A stretch of 42,897 nucleotides of DNA from Streptosporangiaceae bacterium (GTDB lineage Bacteria > Actinomycetota > Actinomycetes > Streptosporangiales > Streptosporangiaceae). The position numbers and the translations under genes were made by a program. The number at the start of each line of letters is the position of its first letter. The first letter of the stretch is position 1. The notes below the pieces were generated by a model, which worked only from the letters and a program-made list of their open reading frames with translations, ran no database searches and was not told the DNA's origin. Below, one piece after another: positions 1 through 8,099 of this stretch. The DNA is taken from positions 1 to 42,897 of the forward strand of contig JAOPYH010000402.1 in the NCBI GenBank assembly GCA_025964715.1, in the 5' to 3' direction.

Positions 1-501
1 CAGACGGCCGCCATGCCCGGCGCCGGGTCGGCCGCCCGGACCACGGCGATGCCGCGCACGCGGACGAACGGCATGCCCCCGGTCCTGCCGCCCAGCGAGC
101 GGCCGGCGGCGTCGCCGGGCTCCTACGATCGGCGCGGCCGGTCCGGCGGCGGGGCAGGGATGTTCCTCGCGGCCCTTGCCCTGGTCGTGGTGGCCTGCCT
201 GGTCGGTTTCGGGGCCTGGGCGCTCAAGCACAACAGCGGCGGCACCGGCGGAGGCGGCGCGGTGCCGACCGTCACGGTGACGGACCCGACGACGAGTGCT
301 CCGGCAACGCGCCCCACCGATGTGCCCAATCCGACGATCGGGAACCGCACGCCTCTGCGGCACCCGCCCGGCCAGGTGGTGCCGTCCCGGACGCGGTCCT
401 CGCACACCGGGCCCGCACACACCAGTCACCCGGTCACCACGCCGTCGGGCCCGCAGACCTCCGCGCCACCGCAGACTCCGGGGCCGGTAGGGACGCCTTA
501 G
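1..501 (+). CDS. C-terminal part of a membrane protein, probably a Ser/Thr protein kinase (5' end outside window)
   Basis: The frame is open from the first base, so the gene starts upstream. What remains is a low-complexity Pro/Ala/Arg juxtamembrane stretch, one strong membrane helix (about residues 50-70 from the first Met, MFLAALALVVVACLVGFG) and a Thr/Pro/Ser-rich tail of about 90 residues that would lie outside the cell. Actinobacterial PknB-type kinases commonly end with this layout, but no kinase motif is visible here, so that assignment is an inference. A penicillin-binding or other single-pass protein is the main alternative. mshB begins 10 bases downstream. Confidence 0.55.
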   Translation, partial: QTAAMPGAGSAARTTAMPRTRTNGMPPVLPPSERPAASPGSYDRRGRSGGGAGMFLAALALVVVACLVGFGAWALKHNSGGTGGGGAVPTVTVTDPTTSAPATRPTDVPNPTIGNRTPLRHPPGQVVPSRTRSSHTGPAHTSHPVTTPSGPQTSAPPQTPGPVGTP

Positions 502-511
502 GCTCCTCGTC

Positions 512-1396
512 ATGAGTTCCACGGACGCCGGCCGCCGGATCCTCTTCGTCCACGCGCACCCCGATGACGAGTCCATCAACACCGGGGCCACCATGGCCAA
601 GTACGCCGCCGAGGGCGCTCACGTGTGCTTGGTCACCTGCACGCTGGGCGAAGAGGGCGAGGTGATCCCCGACGACGTTCGCCACCTGGCCTCCGACGGC
701 GAGGACCGCCTCGGTCCCTACCGCATCGCCGAGCTGGCGGGGGCCTGCGCCGCGCTCGGGGTGGAGGACCAGTTGTTCCTCGGCGGCGCGGGCCGCTGGC
801 GGGACTCCGGGATGATGGGCGCCGAGACGAACGCCGACCCGCGCTGCTTCTGGCGGGCGGACCCCGACGTGGCCTGCCGGGACCTGGTCACGGTCCTGCG
901 CGACCTGCGTCCCCAGGTGGTGGTGACCTACGACGACCGGGGCTACTACGGGCATCCCGACCACATCCAGGCACACCGCGTGGCCGCGCTGGCCTTGACC
1001 AAGTCGGCCGACGCCTCCTACGGCGAGGGATCCCCGTGGCAGGTGTCGAAGTTCTACGCCACCGCGATGCCGCGCTCGGTGCTGGCCCGTTCGATCGCGG
1101 TGACCCGCGACAGCGGTGGCCCCTTCCAGGCGGTGTCGAGCGTGGACGAGCTGCCCTACGGCGCCCCGGAGGACCAGGTCACGACGGTGGTCGACGCCCG
1201 AGCCCACCTGCCGGCCAAGCTAGCCGCGCTGCGGGCGCACCGCACCCAGGTCACCGTCGCGGAGCCGTTCTTCGCGCTCTCCGACAACGTGCGCCAGCAG
1301 GCGTTCGGCGTGGAGTACTACACGCTCCTCGCCGGAGAGCGTGGCCCGGCCGGCCCGAACGGGCGGGAAACCGATCTGTTCGCCGGGCTCGACTGA
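512..1396 (+). CDS. mshB: N-acetyl-1-D-myo-inositol-2-amino-2-deoxy-alpha-D-glucopyranoside deacetylase (MshB)
   Basis: Zinc deacetylase of the PIG-L/LmbE family that removes acetyl from GlcNAc-inositol, the second chemical step of mycothiol synthesis. The N-terminal HAHPDDE (residues 14-20) carries a Zn ligand His16, the catalytic Asp18 and the ligand Asp19. GHPDH near residue 150 supplies the third metal His. At 294 residues it matches MshB rather than the shorter general PIG-L enzymes, and DDRGYYGHPDH is typical of MshB. ATG start; followed after 19 bases by a membrane protein and then a flavin reductase, all on one strand and probably co-transcribed. Mca, the related mycothiol conjugate amidase, is the alternative but less likely. 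Confidence 0.88.
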   Translation: MSSTDAGRRILFVHAHPDDESINTGATMAKYAAEGAHVCLVTCTLGEEGEVIPDDVRHLASDGEDRLGPYRIAELAGACAALGVEDQLFLGGAGRWRDSGMMGAETNADPRCFWRADPDVACRDLVTVLRDLRPQVVVTYDDRGYYGHPDHIQAHRVAALALTKSADASYGEGSPWQVSKFYATAMPRSVLARSIAVTRDSGGPFQAVSSVDELPYGAPEDQVTTVVDARAHLPAKLAALRAHRTQVTVAEPFFALSDNVRQQAFGVEYYTLLAGERGPAGPNGRETDLFAGLD

Positions 1397-1415
1397 TCTA
1401 TTAACCTGAGCGGTT

Positions 1416-1901
1416 GTGGGACAGGACCAGAACAGCCGGGACGACCGATCCCCAGCTGCTGAGGACAAGGCGACGGCGGAGCCCCCGGCGGCCGACGCGC
1501 GCTTCGAGGCCTTCGTCACCGGAGGAGCGTACGGCGTGCTCGGCGTGCTCGGGCTGGCGCTCGGCGTGGTCGGCTCGTTCCTGTACTCCGGCACGGTTGC
1601 AGCACTGCCGGTCGCGGCCGTGGCGCTGACCCTCATCAACCTGATCTGTCTGTGGATGGCCGGCCGGGCCATGGGCACGCCGCTCGGCGCGGTGATCCCG
1701 GCCGCGACGTGGTTGCTCGTGGTCCTTCTGATGTCCGCCAAGCGCCCCGAGGGTGACCTGGTGATCGCCGGCACGCTGTCGGGCTATGTATTCATGGTGG
1801 GTGGGATGATCGCCGCGCTGGTGGCGGTGGTCTCCGCCCTGACCCGCTCCGGCGGGAGCTGGTTGCTCCGCGGGGCCGACCCGGACTCGCGGGTAGGCTG
1901 A
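1416..1901 (+). CDS. Four-helix integral membrane protein, DUF6113-like
   Basis: A 161-residue protein with a charged N-terminal segment of about 28 residues and four predicted membrane helices, starting near AYGVLGVLGLALGVVG and ending near GYVFMVGGMIAALVAVV. A small membrane protein of this kind is a frequent partner of mshB in actinobacteria; the DUF6113 name is recalled from that context and not tested. GTG start at 1416; a TTG two bases earlier is out of frame. It lies 19 bases after mshB and 7 bases before the flavin reductase. No catalytic motif is visible, and a role linked to mycothiol is only suggested by position. Confidence 0.6.
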   Translation: MGQDQNSRDDRSPAAEDKATAEPPAADARFEAFVTGGAYGVLGVLGLALGVVGSFLYSGTVAALPVAAVALTLINLICLWMAGRAMGTPLGAVIPAATWLLVVLLMSAKRPEGDLVIAGTLSGYVFMVGGMIAALVAVVSALTRSGGSWLLRGADPDSRVG

Positions 1902-1908
1902 CCGCGTC

Positions 1909-2427
1909 GTGAACAGGCAACCCCTCCCGTCCCCCCAGCCGAGCCCCGACCCCCGCGAGTTCCGTGGCGTCGTCGGCCGTTTCACCACGGGGGTCACCAT
2001 CGTGACGACCATGGCCGACGGCGTCGATCACGCCATGACCGTGAACGCCTTCACGTCGCTGTCGCTCGATCCCCTGCTGGTGTTGTTCTGCGCCGAGAAG
2101 GTCGCGCGGTTCCACGACGTTGTGGTCTCCGCCGACGAATGGGCCGTATCTGTCCTGGGCGAGGGTGGCCGGGACGCGTCCCAGTGGTTCGCCACCCGGG
2201 GCCGGCCCATGGAGGGCCGGCTGTCCGGCTGGCGGACCGTACCCGGCGCGCGCACCGGCGCGCCCATCTTCTCCGACGCCATCGCCGCGCTGGAGTGCCG
2301 CACGCACGCGGTGCACGACGGCGGTGACCACAGCATCGTCGTCGGTGAGGTGCTGAGCGTCTCCCGGCCGGATCCGGCCGGGAAACCGCTGCTGTACTAC
2401 GAGGGCGGCTACCGCGGCCTCGCCTGA
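1909..2427 (+). CDS. Flavin reductase family protein (FMN-binding split barrel)
   Basis: A 172-residue protein of the flavin reductase/HpaC-like family, which reduces free FMN or FAD with NAD(P)H for partner monooxygenases. The usual family features are present: an early VVGRFTTGVTIVTT strand, HAMTVNAFTSLSLDPLLVLFC-type flavin-contact segment, VSVLGEGG, and a C-terminal DHSIVVGEV with YYEGGYR. GTG start at 1909, 7 bases after the preceding stop. No oxygenase partner lies next to it; the nearest flavin-dependent monooxygenase in the window is the LLM protein near 7 kb, and a link between them is speculative. Confidence 0.85.
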   Translation: MNRQPLPSPQPSPDPREFRGVVGRFTTGVTIVTTMADGVDHAMTVNAFTSLSLDPLLVLFCAEKVARFHDVVVSADEWAVSVLGEGGRDASQWFATRGRPMEGRLSGWRTVPGARTGAPIFSDAIAALECRTHAVHDGGDHSIVVGEVLSVSRPDPAGKPLLYYEGGYRGLA

Positions 2428-2444
2428 TCCGCGGGCCCGGCCGT

Positions 2445-3638
2445 TCAGGCCTTGAGGGCGATCTCGAGCTGATCCAGTGCCCAGTCGAGGTCCTCGTCGC
2501 TGATGACGAGTGGCGGTGCGAGCCGGATGGTGGTCTCGTGGGTCTCCTTGACCAGGACCCCGAGCTCCATCAGCTTCTCGCTGACCGTACGCGCTCTGCC
2601 GCCGAGCTCGATTCCTGCCCAGAGACCCCGGCCACGCACCTCCCGTACGAGATCGGGGGGCAGGTGGCCGAGGCGCTCGTGCATGTGCGCGCCCAGCCGG
2701 GCGGAGCGCTCCTGGAACTCCCCGGTCCTGAGGATCGCGATGACCTCGCGGCCGACCGCGCAGGCCAGCGGGTTCCCGCCGAAGGTGGAGCCGTGCTGCC
2801 CCGGCTTGAAGACGCCCAGGATGTCGCGGTCCGCGACGACGGCCGAGACCGGGACGATGCCGCCGCCGAGAGCCTTGCCGAGGATGTAGACGTCGGGGAT
2901 CACGTTCTCGTGCTCGACCGCGAACGTGGTGCCCGTACGGCCGAGGCCCGACTGGATCTCATCCGCCATCATCAGCGCGTCGGCCTCGGTGCACAGCCGG
3001 CGCACGGCGGTGAGGAAGCCGCTCGGGGGGACGTTGACCCCCGCCTCGCCCTGAATCGGTTCGATGAGGACGCCGACGGTGTCCTCGTCGATGGCGTCGC
3101 GCAGTGCGTCGGCGTCGCCGTAGGGGACGGTACGGAAACCCGGGGTGAAGGGGCCGTAGGACCCACGCGCGTCCGGGTCGGTGGAGAAGCCGACGATCGT
3201 CGTCGTACGGCCGTGGAAGTTGCCCTCGAAGGTGATGATGTTCGCCTGGTCGGCCGGCACGCACTTGACCTCGTAGCCCCATTTGCGGGCCGTCTTCAGC
3301 GCCGTCTCCACGGCTTCGGCGCCGGAGTTCATCGGTAGCACCATGTCCTTGCCGGCAAGCTCCGCGAGTTCGGTACAGAAGGGGCCGAACTGGTCGTGGT
3401 CGAACGCCCGGCTCACCAGGGTGACCTTGTCGAGCTGCCGCTTGACCGCCGCCGTCAGCCGCGGGTTGCGGTGTCCGAAATTCACCGCCGAGTAGGCCGC
3501 CAGCATGTCCAGGTAGCGGCGGCCCTCCACGTCCGTCACCCACGCCCCGTCGGCCTCGGCGACCACGATCGGGAGGGGGTGGTAGTTGTGTGCGCTGTGT
3601 TCCTCGGAGAGAGCACGAAGCTGAGCCGACTGCGTCAC
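2445..3638 (-). CDS. rocD: Ornithine-oxoacid aminotransferase
   Basis: PLP enzyme of class III aminotransferases that transfers the delta-amino group of ornithine to 2-oxoglutarate, giving glutamate semialdehyde in arginine/ornithine catabolism. MNSGAEAVETALK (about residues 103-115) binds PLP phosphate, MADEIQSGLGRTG contains the PLP-pyridine Asp226, and YILGKALGGG contains the Schiff-base Lys255. Length 397 residues is normal for RocD. The frame is open well beyond the gene; I chose GTG at 3638 because AAAAGGAGC lies just before it and homology begins at SAQLRALSEEHSAHNYHPLP. A divergent Lrp/AsnC gene starts 150 bases away. Confidence 0.92.
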   Translation of the reverse strand: MTQSAQLRALSEEHSAHNYHPLPIVVAEADGAWVTDVEGRRYLDMLAAYSAVNFGHRNPRLTAAVKRQLDKVTLVSRAFDHDQFGPFCTELAELAGKDMVLPMNSGAEAVETALKTARKWGYEVKCVPADQANIITFEGNFHGRTTTIVGFSTDPDARGSYGPFTPGFRTVPYGDADALRDAIDEDTVGVLIEPIQGEAGVNVPPSGFLTAVRRLCTEADALMMADEIQSGLGRTGTTFAVEHENVIPDVYILGKALGGGIVPVSAVVADRDILGVFKPGQHGSTFGGNPLACAVGREVIAILRTGEFQERSARLGAHMHERLGHLPPDLVREVRGRGLWAGIELGGRARTVSEKLMELGVLVKETHETTIRLAPPLVISDEDLDWALDQLEIALKA

Positions 3639-3788
3639 GGAGCTCCTTTTGGTGCGGGGCGGGCCGGCCGGCCGGGGACGTCCGGCGGGCGTGATCGCAC
3701 CCCGCGGAATGTGTGGGTGCATCTCCCAGCGTAGGTTCGGCACCGACGGAGATCCAAGGACGAACGTGTGCTCTGAAAGGGATGATCG
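3639..3788. promoter_or_regulatory. Divergent control region between rocD and the Lrp/AsnC regulator
   Basis: This 150-base gap separates two divergently transcribed genes and must hold both promoters. By analogy with divergent Lrp-type pairs it probably also contains the regulator's binding sites. It shows a rocD ribosome-binding site AAAAGGAGC at its left end and AAAGGGA before the regulator's TTG start at its right end. I could not pick out a convincing -35/-10 pair or a clean Lrp palindrome by eye. Confidence 0.5.
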
Positions 3789-4244
3789 TTGCGTCTCGAC
3801 GATATCGACCGCCATATTGTTGCGCAGCTGCTGCAGAACGCCCGCGCCTCGTACGCTCAGGTCGGCGATGCCGTCGGGCTGTCCGCGCCCGCGGTGAAGC
3901 GCCGGGTCGACCGGTTGCGGCAGGACGGCGTCATCACGGGCTATGCGGCGGTGGTCGACCCCGCGGCCCTCGGCTGGACCACCGAGGCCTTCATCGAGAT
4001 CTTCTGCACCGGCGCGACCGCTCCCGAGGAGATCTACGCCAGCGTCCGCAAGCATCCCGAGGTGGTGGCGGCCTATACGGTCACCGGCGAGGCCAGCGCT
4101 CTCGTGCATCTGCGGGCGCATGACATCCAGCACCTCGAGCAGGCACTGGAACGGCTGCGGCGGGAGCAGAACATCGTGCAGACCAAGACCTCGATCGTGT
4201 TGTCCCGGCTGATCGGCCGGCCCACAGATGCTCCGTCAGCCTGA
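3789..4244 (+). CDS. Lrp/AsnC family transcriptional regulator
   Basis: A 151-residue one-domain-plus-RAM regulator. The N-terminal AsnC helix-turn-helix runs through residues 1-60 (LDDIDRHIVAQLLQNARASY, VGLSAPAVKRRVDRL) and the C-terminal ligand-binding RAM domain contains VVAAYTVTGEASALVHLRAHD. Start is TTG at 3789, preceded by AAAGGGA with a short spacer; homology begins at the first residues, so an upstream start is unlikely. It is divergent from rocD and is probably its local, amino-acid-responsive regulator, which is inferred from gene order. Confidence 0.88.
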   Translation: MRLDDIDRHIVAQLLQNARASYAQVGDAVGLSAPAVKRRVDRLRQDGVITGYAAVVDPAALGWTTEAFIEIFCTGATAPEEIYASVRKHPEVVAAYTVTGEASALVHLRAHDIQHLEQALERLRREQNIVQTKTSIVLSRLIGRPTDAPSA

Positions 4245-4490
4245 GCCGGGGGAATGGTGGTGATTGGGCCCGATCCCGTGATCTGGTGATCGCGTTCCCG
4301 GCCCTCGTCTCGTGCCTGCGCACGACTGAGCACCAATCGTGTTGAATCAGGCGTCCTAACCGGCGCAATTCGCCTTTGCCCTCGCTGGAATGCCACCGTC
4401 GCAACGGGCTCGGCCAAAAATTATGTGTTTGTGGTTTGCGTCTTGGGTAATTAGCTAACCGCGCTCGACGCATAGAGAAAGAAGTTAGGT

Positions 4491-5198
4491 ATGACCATTC
4501 CATTAAAGGTTGTCGCTTGTGCGGCCGGCGTCGCACTGGCAATGGCGACGGGCCCGCTGGCTTGGGCCAAGGAGTGCAAAGCGCACATACCACTTCGCCA
4601 CATGCACATGCCGGCACAAGCCGACGCCTTTCGTGAGGCCTTGGTTCGGCAACACCGATCGCAACGCGCCATGAGTGCGCAGGATCGGGCCGCCAAGGCC
4701 GTGCGGTTCGCCTTTCGGCAGCGAGGCAAGCCGTACCGCTGGGGAGGGACAGGGCCGTATGGGTATGACTGCTCGGGTTTGGTACAGCGGGCTTGGAGAT
4801 CCGCCGGAGTGCGCATTCCGCGCGTGGCGAGCACCCAGTACCGCCGTATACACAACAAAATCCGTCGCGCACGGCTGCGCGCGGGTGATCTGGTTTTCTT
4901 CCACGGCTTCGGCCACGTGGGCATGTATGTGGGACGGGGTAGGTTCATCCACTCGCCCCGGGCCGGAACGACTGTGCGCGTGAACCGCCTGCACGGTCAT
5001 TACGCAAGAAGCATGGTGGGCGCGGTCCGGCCACTTCGGCTCGGATGGCGGCCAGCACGGCGGCACGGACATCCACAAGTTGTCATCCGCCACCCGCACA
5101 CGCCTCCGCAGCTGGTGCCCGGCGCACCCTGCCCAGAGCCGGCCGACAACGGACCGGGCGTGGAACCCACTGAGATGGAGTTCGACTACTGCGCCTGA
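4491..5198 (+). CDS. Secreted NlpC/P60 peptidoglycan endopeptidase
   Basis: A 235-residue exported hydrolase. A Sec-type signal peptide (residues 1-26, ending GPLAWA|K) precedes a short His-rich linker, an NlpC/P60 domain (about 65-180) and a Pro/His-rich tail ending in Cys-Ala. Catalytic Cys94 lies in YDCSGLVQRAW, His142 in GHVGMYVG and the third polar residue His154 in FIHSPRAG. Such enzymes cut the D-Glu/meso-DAP bond in stem peptides. ATG start follows GAAAGAAGTT. The upstream 246 bases are AT-richer than the surroundings and early codons are less GC-biased, which may mean recent gain. I saw no clear ydaO-type riboswitch. Confidence 0.88.
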   Translation: MTIPLKVVACAAGVALAMATGPLAWAKECKAHIPLRHMHMPAQADAFREALVRQHRSQRAMSAQDRAAKAVRFAFRQRGKPYRWGGTGPYGYDCSGLVQRAWRSAGVRIPRVASTQYRRIHNKIRRARLRAGDLVFFHGFGHVGMYVGRGRFIHSPRAGTTVRVNRLHGHYARSMVGAVRPLRLGWRPARRHGHPQVVIRHPHTPPQLVPGAPCPEPADNGPGVEPTEMEFDYCA

Positions 5199-5308
5199 GA
5201 GGGCGCCTCGTCCGTGTTGATATCCGCGTCGATCGCCGTACCGGTTCTCGTTGTCATATCCGTCCCATGACGGAGTTCCGCAGGTACCACTATTACCTGG
5301 CGTGCCGG

Positions 5309-6067
5309 TCAGCCCGGCTTTGCATTCGTCTGGATCTCGCCGACGGGCAGTTGGGCGAAGGACGTCGACGCCATGGCGGGGAGTTGGCCTGAGTTCTGGG
5401 CGCATCCCGCACCGGCGCACGTCCACTTCACCGTCCAGCTGATCGTCGCACTGATCTGGTATTTGTTTCCGGGCTGACCGGCCGAGGAGCGCTGATAGCC
5501 GTAGGCGCAGTCGCTGGTCTGCGTCCGCGGACCGGCGGGGTCGTAGGGCTTGCCGGGTCCATTGCAGGTCATGGTGGTCTCGCCGAGATTCCATTCGACG
5601 GCGGTAGGGGTCGCCGTCGCCTTGATCGCCTGCCCTTGCACAGGGTCGGGAGTGGCGCTCTGGGTATGCCACTGTGCCGGGTCGACCCAGAAGAACGTCT
5701 GCACGCCGACGTAGGTGCGTCCTTTGGGACTGGTGAACAACTTCGGCTTGGGCATGGTCATCGATGCCATGGCGACCTGGACCATGTCCGCCGTGGTGAC
5801 GGGGGCCGCTGCGGGGCCCTGCATGCTGGCGCCGGCGCACGCCGGGTCGGTCGCGCAGGGGTCGGCCACGATGGTCCCCGGCGGCCGGCCACCTGAGGTG
5901 CTGCGGTCGGCCTTCCGGCCGGGTATGCGGACCACCGCCTTGCAGTCGGTGGTGTCACCACCTCTGCCGCGGCACGGAGCCGCGCCGGCCTGCGTCTGGG
6001 TCAGCACCACGACTCCGGCCGTGGTGAGCGGAAGAACGGCGAAGATGGAAAGGGCCTTGGTCAGCAT
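5309..6067 (-). CDS. Secreted PKD-like protein of unknown function
   Basis: A 252-residue exported protein. A signal peptide (about residues 1-29, LTKALSIFAVLPLTTAGVVV) is followed by a variable Pro/Gly region and a C-terminal beta-rich domain. Its features are WVDPAQWHTQSATPDP, LGETTMTCNGPGKPYDP and YQRSSAGQPGNKYQISATI. This is the domain of a common actinobacterial secreted family, often misnamed ATP/GTP-binding protein, although no nucleotide motif is present. The start ATG overlaps the stop of the lipoprotein gene before it by 7 bases, so the two are probably translationally coupled. It converges on the NlpC/P60 gene with a 110-base gap. Confidence 0.75.
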   Translation of the reverse strand: MLTKALSIFAVLPLTTAGVVVLTQTQAGAAPCRGRGGDTTDCKAVVRIPGRKADRSTSGGRPPGTIVADPCATDPACAGASMQGPAAAPVTTADMVQVAMASMTMPKPKLFTSPKGRTYVGVQTFFWVDPAQWHTQSATPDPVQGQAIKATATPTAVEWNLGETTMTCNGPGKPYDPAGPRTQTSDCAYGYQRSSAGQPGNKYQISATISWTVKWTCAGAGCAQNSGQLPAMASTSFAQLPVGEIQTNAKPG

Positions 6068-6636
6068 CGGTTCCCCTGGTCAGAGGCTTGAGAGAGTTTC
6101 CAGGTGCCCCCGTCGAGCGTCATAACCGCTCGGTATCTGGTGTAGCCGCCCTTGTGGAACGCCGCCGTTTGTTTGCCGGTCTTGGCGTCGTACTTGAACG
6201 CTCCAAGAGTGTGCAGGCAATCCAGGACGATGGCATGCCGGCCGTCGCTGGTAATGGCGGCGAGCCTGGGATTGATGGAGTTGTGGAAGCGCCAGATGTC
6301 GCCTTTGCGGCGGCTGTCCTCGATCTCCTGCGTGATGGAGGTCAGGATCGGGTCGGTCGCGATCTCGGCGAGCGGACCGGCGTTGTTGGAGCCGGAGGCG
6401 GCCTCGTACAGCTGCTGGAAACGGCGGTACCGCGCGACGATGGTCGGCGCCAGCGCGGTGGTGTCGACGGCGACCGGTGTGCCGGCGCCGGGGGCGGTGG
6501 CCGGTGTTCCTGCGGGGGTCTGGCCGGCGGTGTCGCCCGACGGGCGGAACGTGCCGGCGGCGCCCGAGCCGCCGCATCCCGCGATGACTGAGGCCAGCGC
6601 GAGCCCACCGACGTGGGGTGCGAACCGGGAGCTCAT
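6061..6636 (-). CDS. Putative lipoprotein of unknown function
   Basis: A 191-residue protein with an N-terminal lipobox-like VIAGC at about residues 17-21, suggesting a lipid-anchored exported protein. A Thr/Ala/Pro-rich linker (about 25-55) leads to a compact domain of about 130 residues with WRFHNSINPRLAAITSDGRH, VLDCLH and a C-terminal Cys. The last part resembles small NTF2-like or DUF-type exported domains of actinobacteria, but I do not recognise the family. Its stop overlaps the start of the PKD-like secreted protein, so the two are likely made together and may act together on the outer face of the membrane. Confidence 0.7.
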   Translation of the reverse strand: MSSRFAPHVGGLALASVIAGCGGSGAAGTFRPSGDTAGQTPAGTPATAPGAGTPVAVDTTALAPTIVARYRRFQQLYEAASGSNNAGPLAEIATDPILTSITQEIEDSRRKGDIWRFHNSINPRLAAITSDGRHAIVLDCLHTLGAFKYDAKTGKQTAAFHKGGYTRYRAVMTLDGGTWKLSQASDQGNRC

Positions 6637-6824
6637 CGAAACCCCTGATCAGTTGGCCGACGCCCGGGCGGAGTACTGGCGAAAGCCTACAGATGTGAAG
6701 GAAGCGAGACCAGGGATTCGTCGACGGAACCTTGCCGTCCCTTGGGACCGGGCGCGAAGGGGTCCGGGACCTTGAAACGATCAGTCTTGGGCTCGCCCGG
6801 TGCGAGCCCAAGACCGCACGCGGG

Positions 6825-7844
6825 TCAGCTGCCGACCGGCCGCAGAGCGTCGGGGTGAGCCTCGGCGATGAGTTCGAACGAGCGCAGCCGGGCCTTGGGA
6901 TCGCCGACGTTGGTGGAGATCATGATTTCGTCGGCCTGGGTGCGCTCGCGGAGCTCGGCCAGCCCGCGGCCCACGGTCTCCTGGTCGCCGATCACGTGGT
7001 CCTCGATGATGCCGGCGACGATCGCCAAATCCTGGGGGGTGTAGGGGTAGGCGAGCGCCTCCTCCGGCGTGGGCAGCGGGCCGGGCCTGCCCTTGCGCAG
7101 CTGCAGCATGGACAGTCCCATCGGGGCCGCCTGCCGCTCCGCCTCCTGGGTGGTGTCCGCGCACACCACGGCGGCGGTGACCATGGCGTACGGCCGGTCC
7201 AGCACCTCCGACGGCTTGAAGGAGGACCGGTAGAGCTCCAGAGCCGCGTCGGTGTTCTTGGAGCTGAAGTGGTGTGCGAAGGAGAACGGCAGACCGAGCA
7301 CGCCGGCGAGCTGGGCGCTGTAGCCGCTCGAGCCCAGCAGCCAGATGTCCGGACGACCGGGCGGGACGACCTTGATCCGGCGGTACGGATGGTCCTCCGG
7401 GAAGGAGTCGTCGAGGAAGGCCATGAGCTCGGCGAGCTCCTGCGGGAAGTCGTCGGCCGACATGTCCGCTGTGCGCCGCAGCGCGTGTGCCGTCACCTGG
7501 TCGGTGCCGGGGGCCCGCCCGAGGCCGAGGTCGATCCGCCCGGGATGCATCGTCTCCAGCATGCCGAACTGTTCAGCCACCACGAGCGGCGAGTGGTTGG
7601 GCAGCATGACCCCACCGGAGCCCAGCCGCATGGTGCTGGTCGCCTCACCGAGATAGCCGAGCAGCAACGCCGGCGTGGAGCTCGCGATGCCGGGCATGCT
7701 GTGGTGCTCTGCCACCCAGTAGCGGAGGAAACCGAGCGCCTCGGTGGCCCGGGCCAGGTCGATGCTGGCGCGCAGGGCCGCGTGCGGCGTCGAGTCACTG
7801 CTCACAGGAGCAAGGTCAAGTACGGATAGCCGGAAGTCTCCCAC
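6825..7844 (-). CDS. LLM class flavin-dependent monooxygenase
   Basis: A luciferase-like TIM-barrel monooxygenase of 339 residues (family about 330-350). Diagnostic segments are RLSVLDLAPVSS at the N-terminus, YWVAEHHSMPGIASS, RLGSGGVMLPNHSPLVVAEQ, GRIDLGLGRAPGTD and WLLGSSGYSA, as in the MsnO8-type LLM subgroup. The frame continues to 7916; I chose GTG at 7844 because family homology begins within a few residues, giving VGDFRLSV. The stretch just upstream is the broken end of an ECF sigma gene, so the native promoter of this gene may have been lost or replaced. Its substrate cannot be told from sequence. Confidence 0.82.
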   Translation of the reverse strand: MGDFRLSVLDLAPVSSDSTPHAALRASIDLARATEALGFLRYWVAEHHSMPGIASSTPALLLGYLGEATSTMRLGSGGVMLPNHSPLVVAEQFGMLETMHPGRIDLGLGRAPGTDQVTAHALRRTADMSADDFPQELAELMAFLDDSFPEDHPYRRIKVVPPGRPDIWLLGSSGYSAQLAGVLGLPFSFAHHFSSKNTDAALELYRSSFKPSEVLDRPYAMVTAAVVCADTTQEAERQAAPMGLSMLQLRKGRPGPLPTPEEALAYPYTPQDLAIVAGIIEDHVIGDQETVGRGLAELRERTQADEIMISTNVGDPKARLRSFELIAEAHPDALRPVGS

Positions 7845-7851
7845 AAGGGGG

Positions 7852-8088
7852 CTAACTCCCAATGTGCCGGTGGGATTCCCGTGATGCCTGTGTTGCGTCG
7901 CCCACACCGGGGCCACCGTTCTCCGACAGGTCCCGCACCTGCGCGAGTGAGGTCTGCGCGGCGCGCAACCACACGTCCTGCACCACGTCCTCGGCGTCGG
8001 AGACGGTGCCGAGCACCCGATAGGCCACGCCGAAGACGGCGGGGCGATGCCGGTCCCATTCGGCGTCGAGTCGGCCCGGGGCCACCAC
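7852..8088 (-). pseudogene. Truncated ECF sigma factor (SigJ-like) N-terminal fragment
   Basis: The 78-codon frame begins at a GTG pair preceded by AAAGGA. It encodes about 50 residues of a sigma-70 region 2: LDAEWDRHRPAVFGVAYRVL, GTVSDAEDVVQDVWLR and LAQVRDL match the start of SigJ-type ECF factors. After that the family pattern (RAWL...TRLALD) disappears and an unrelated tail of about 25 residues ends in a stop. Full-length family members are about 290-320 residues, so regions 2.4, 4 and the NTF2-like tail are missing. The neighbouring LLM gene starts 8 bases later, so a deletion may have joined the two. Almost certainly inactive. Confidence 0.72.
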
Positions 8089-8099
8089 CGGAGGGTCCT

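Noticed and set aside
2538..3338. A 266-codon plus-strand frame inside rocD
   Set aside because: Shadow of the minus-strand aminotransferase, which has complete PLP motifs.
4245..4490. c-di-AMP (ydaO) riboswitch upstream of the NlpC/P60 gene
   Set aside because: Such riboswitches often precede actinobacterial wall hydrolases, but I could not find the conserved elements here.
4503..5840. A 445-codon minus-strand frame across the NlpC/P60 gene and the PKD-like gene
   Set aside because: It crosses two real genes on opposite strands and has no ribosome-binding site or family features. A 23-codon piece near 5200-5270 (start MTTRTGTAIDADIN) looked protein-like but is too short to support.
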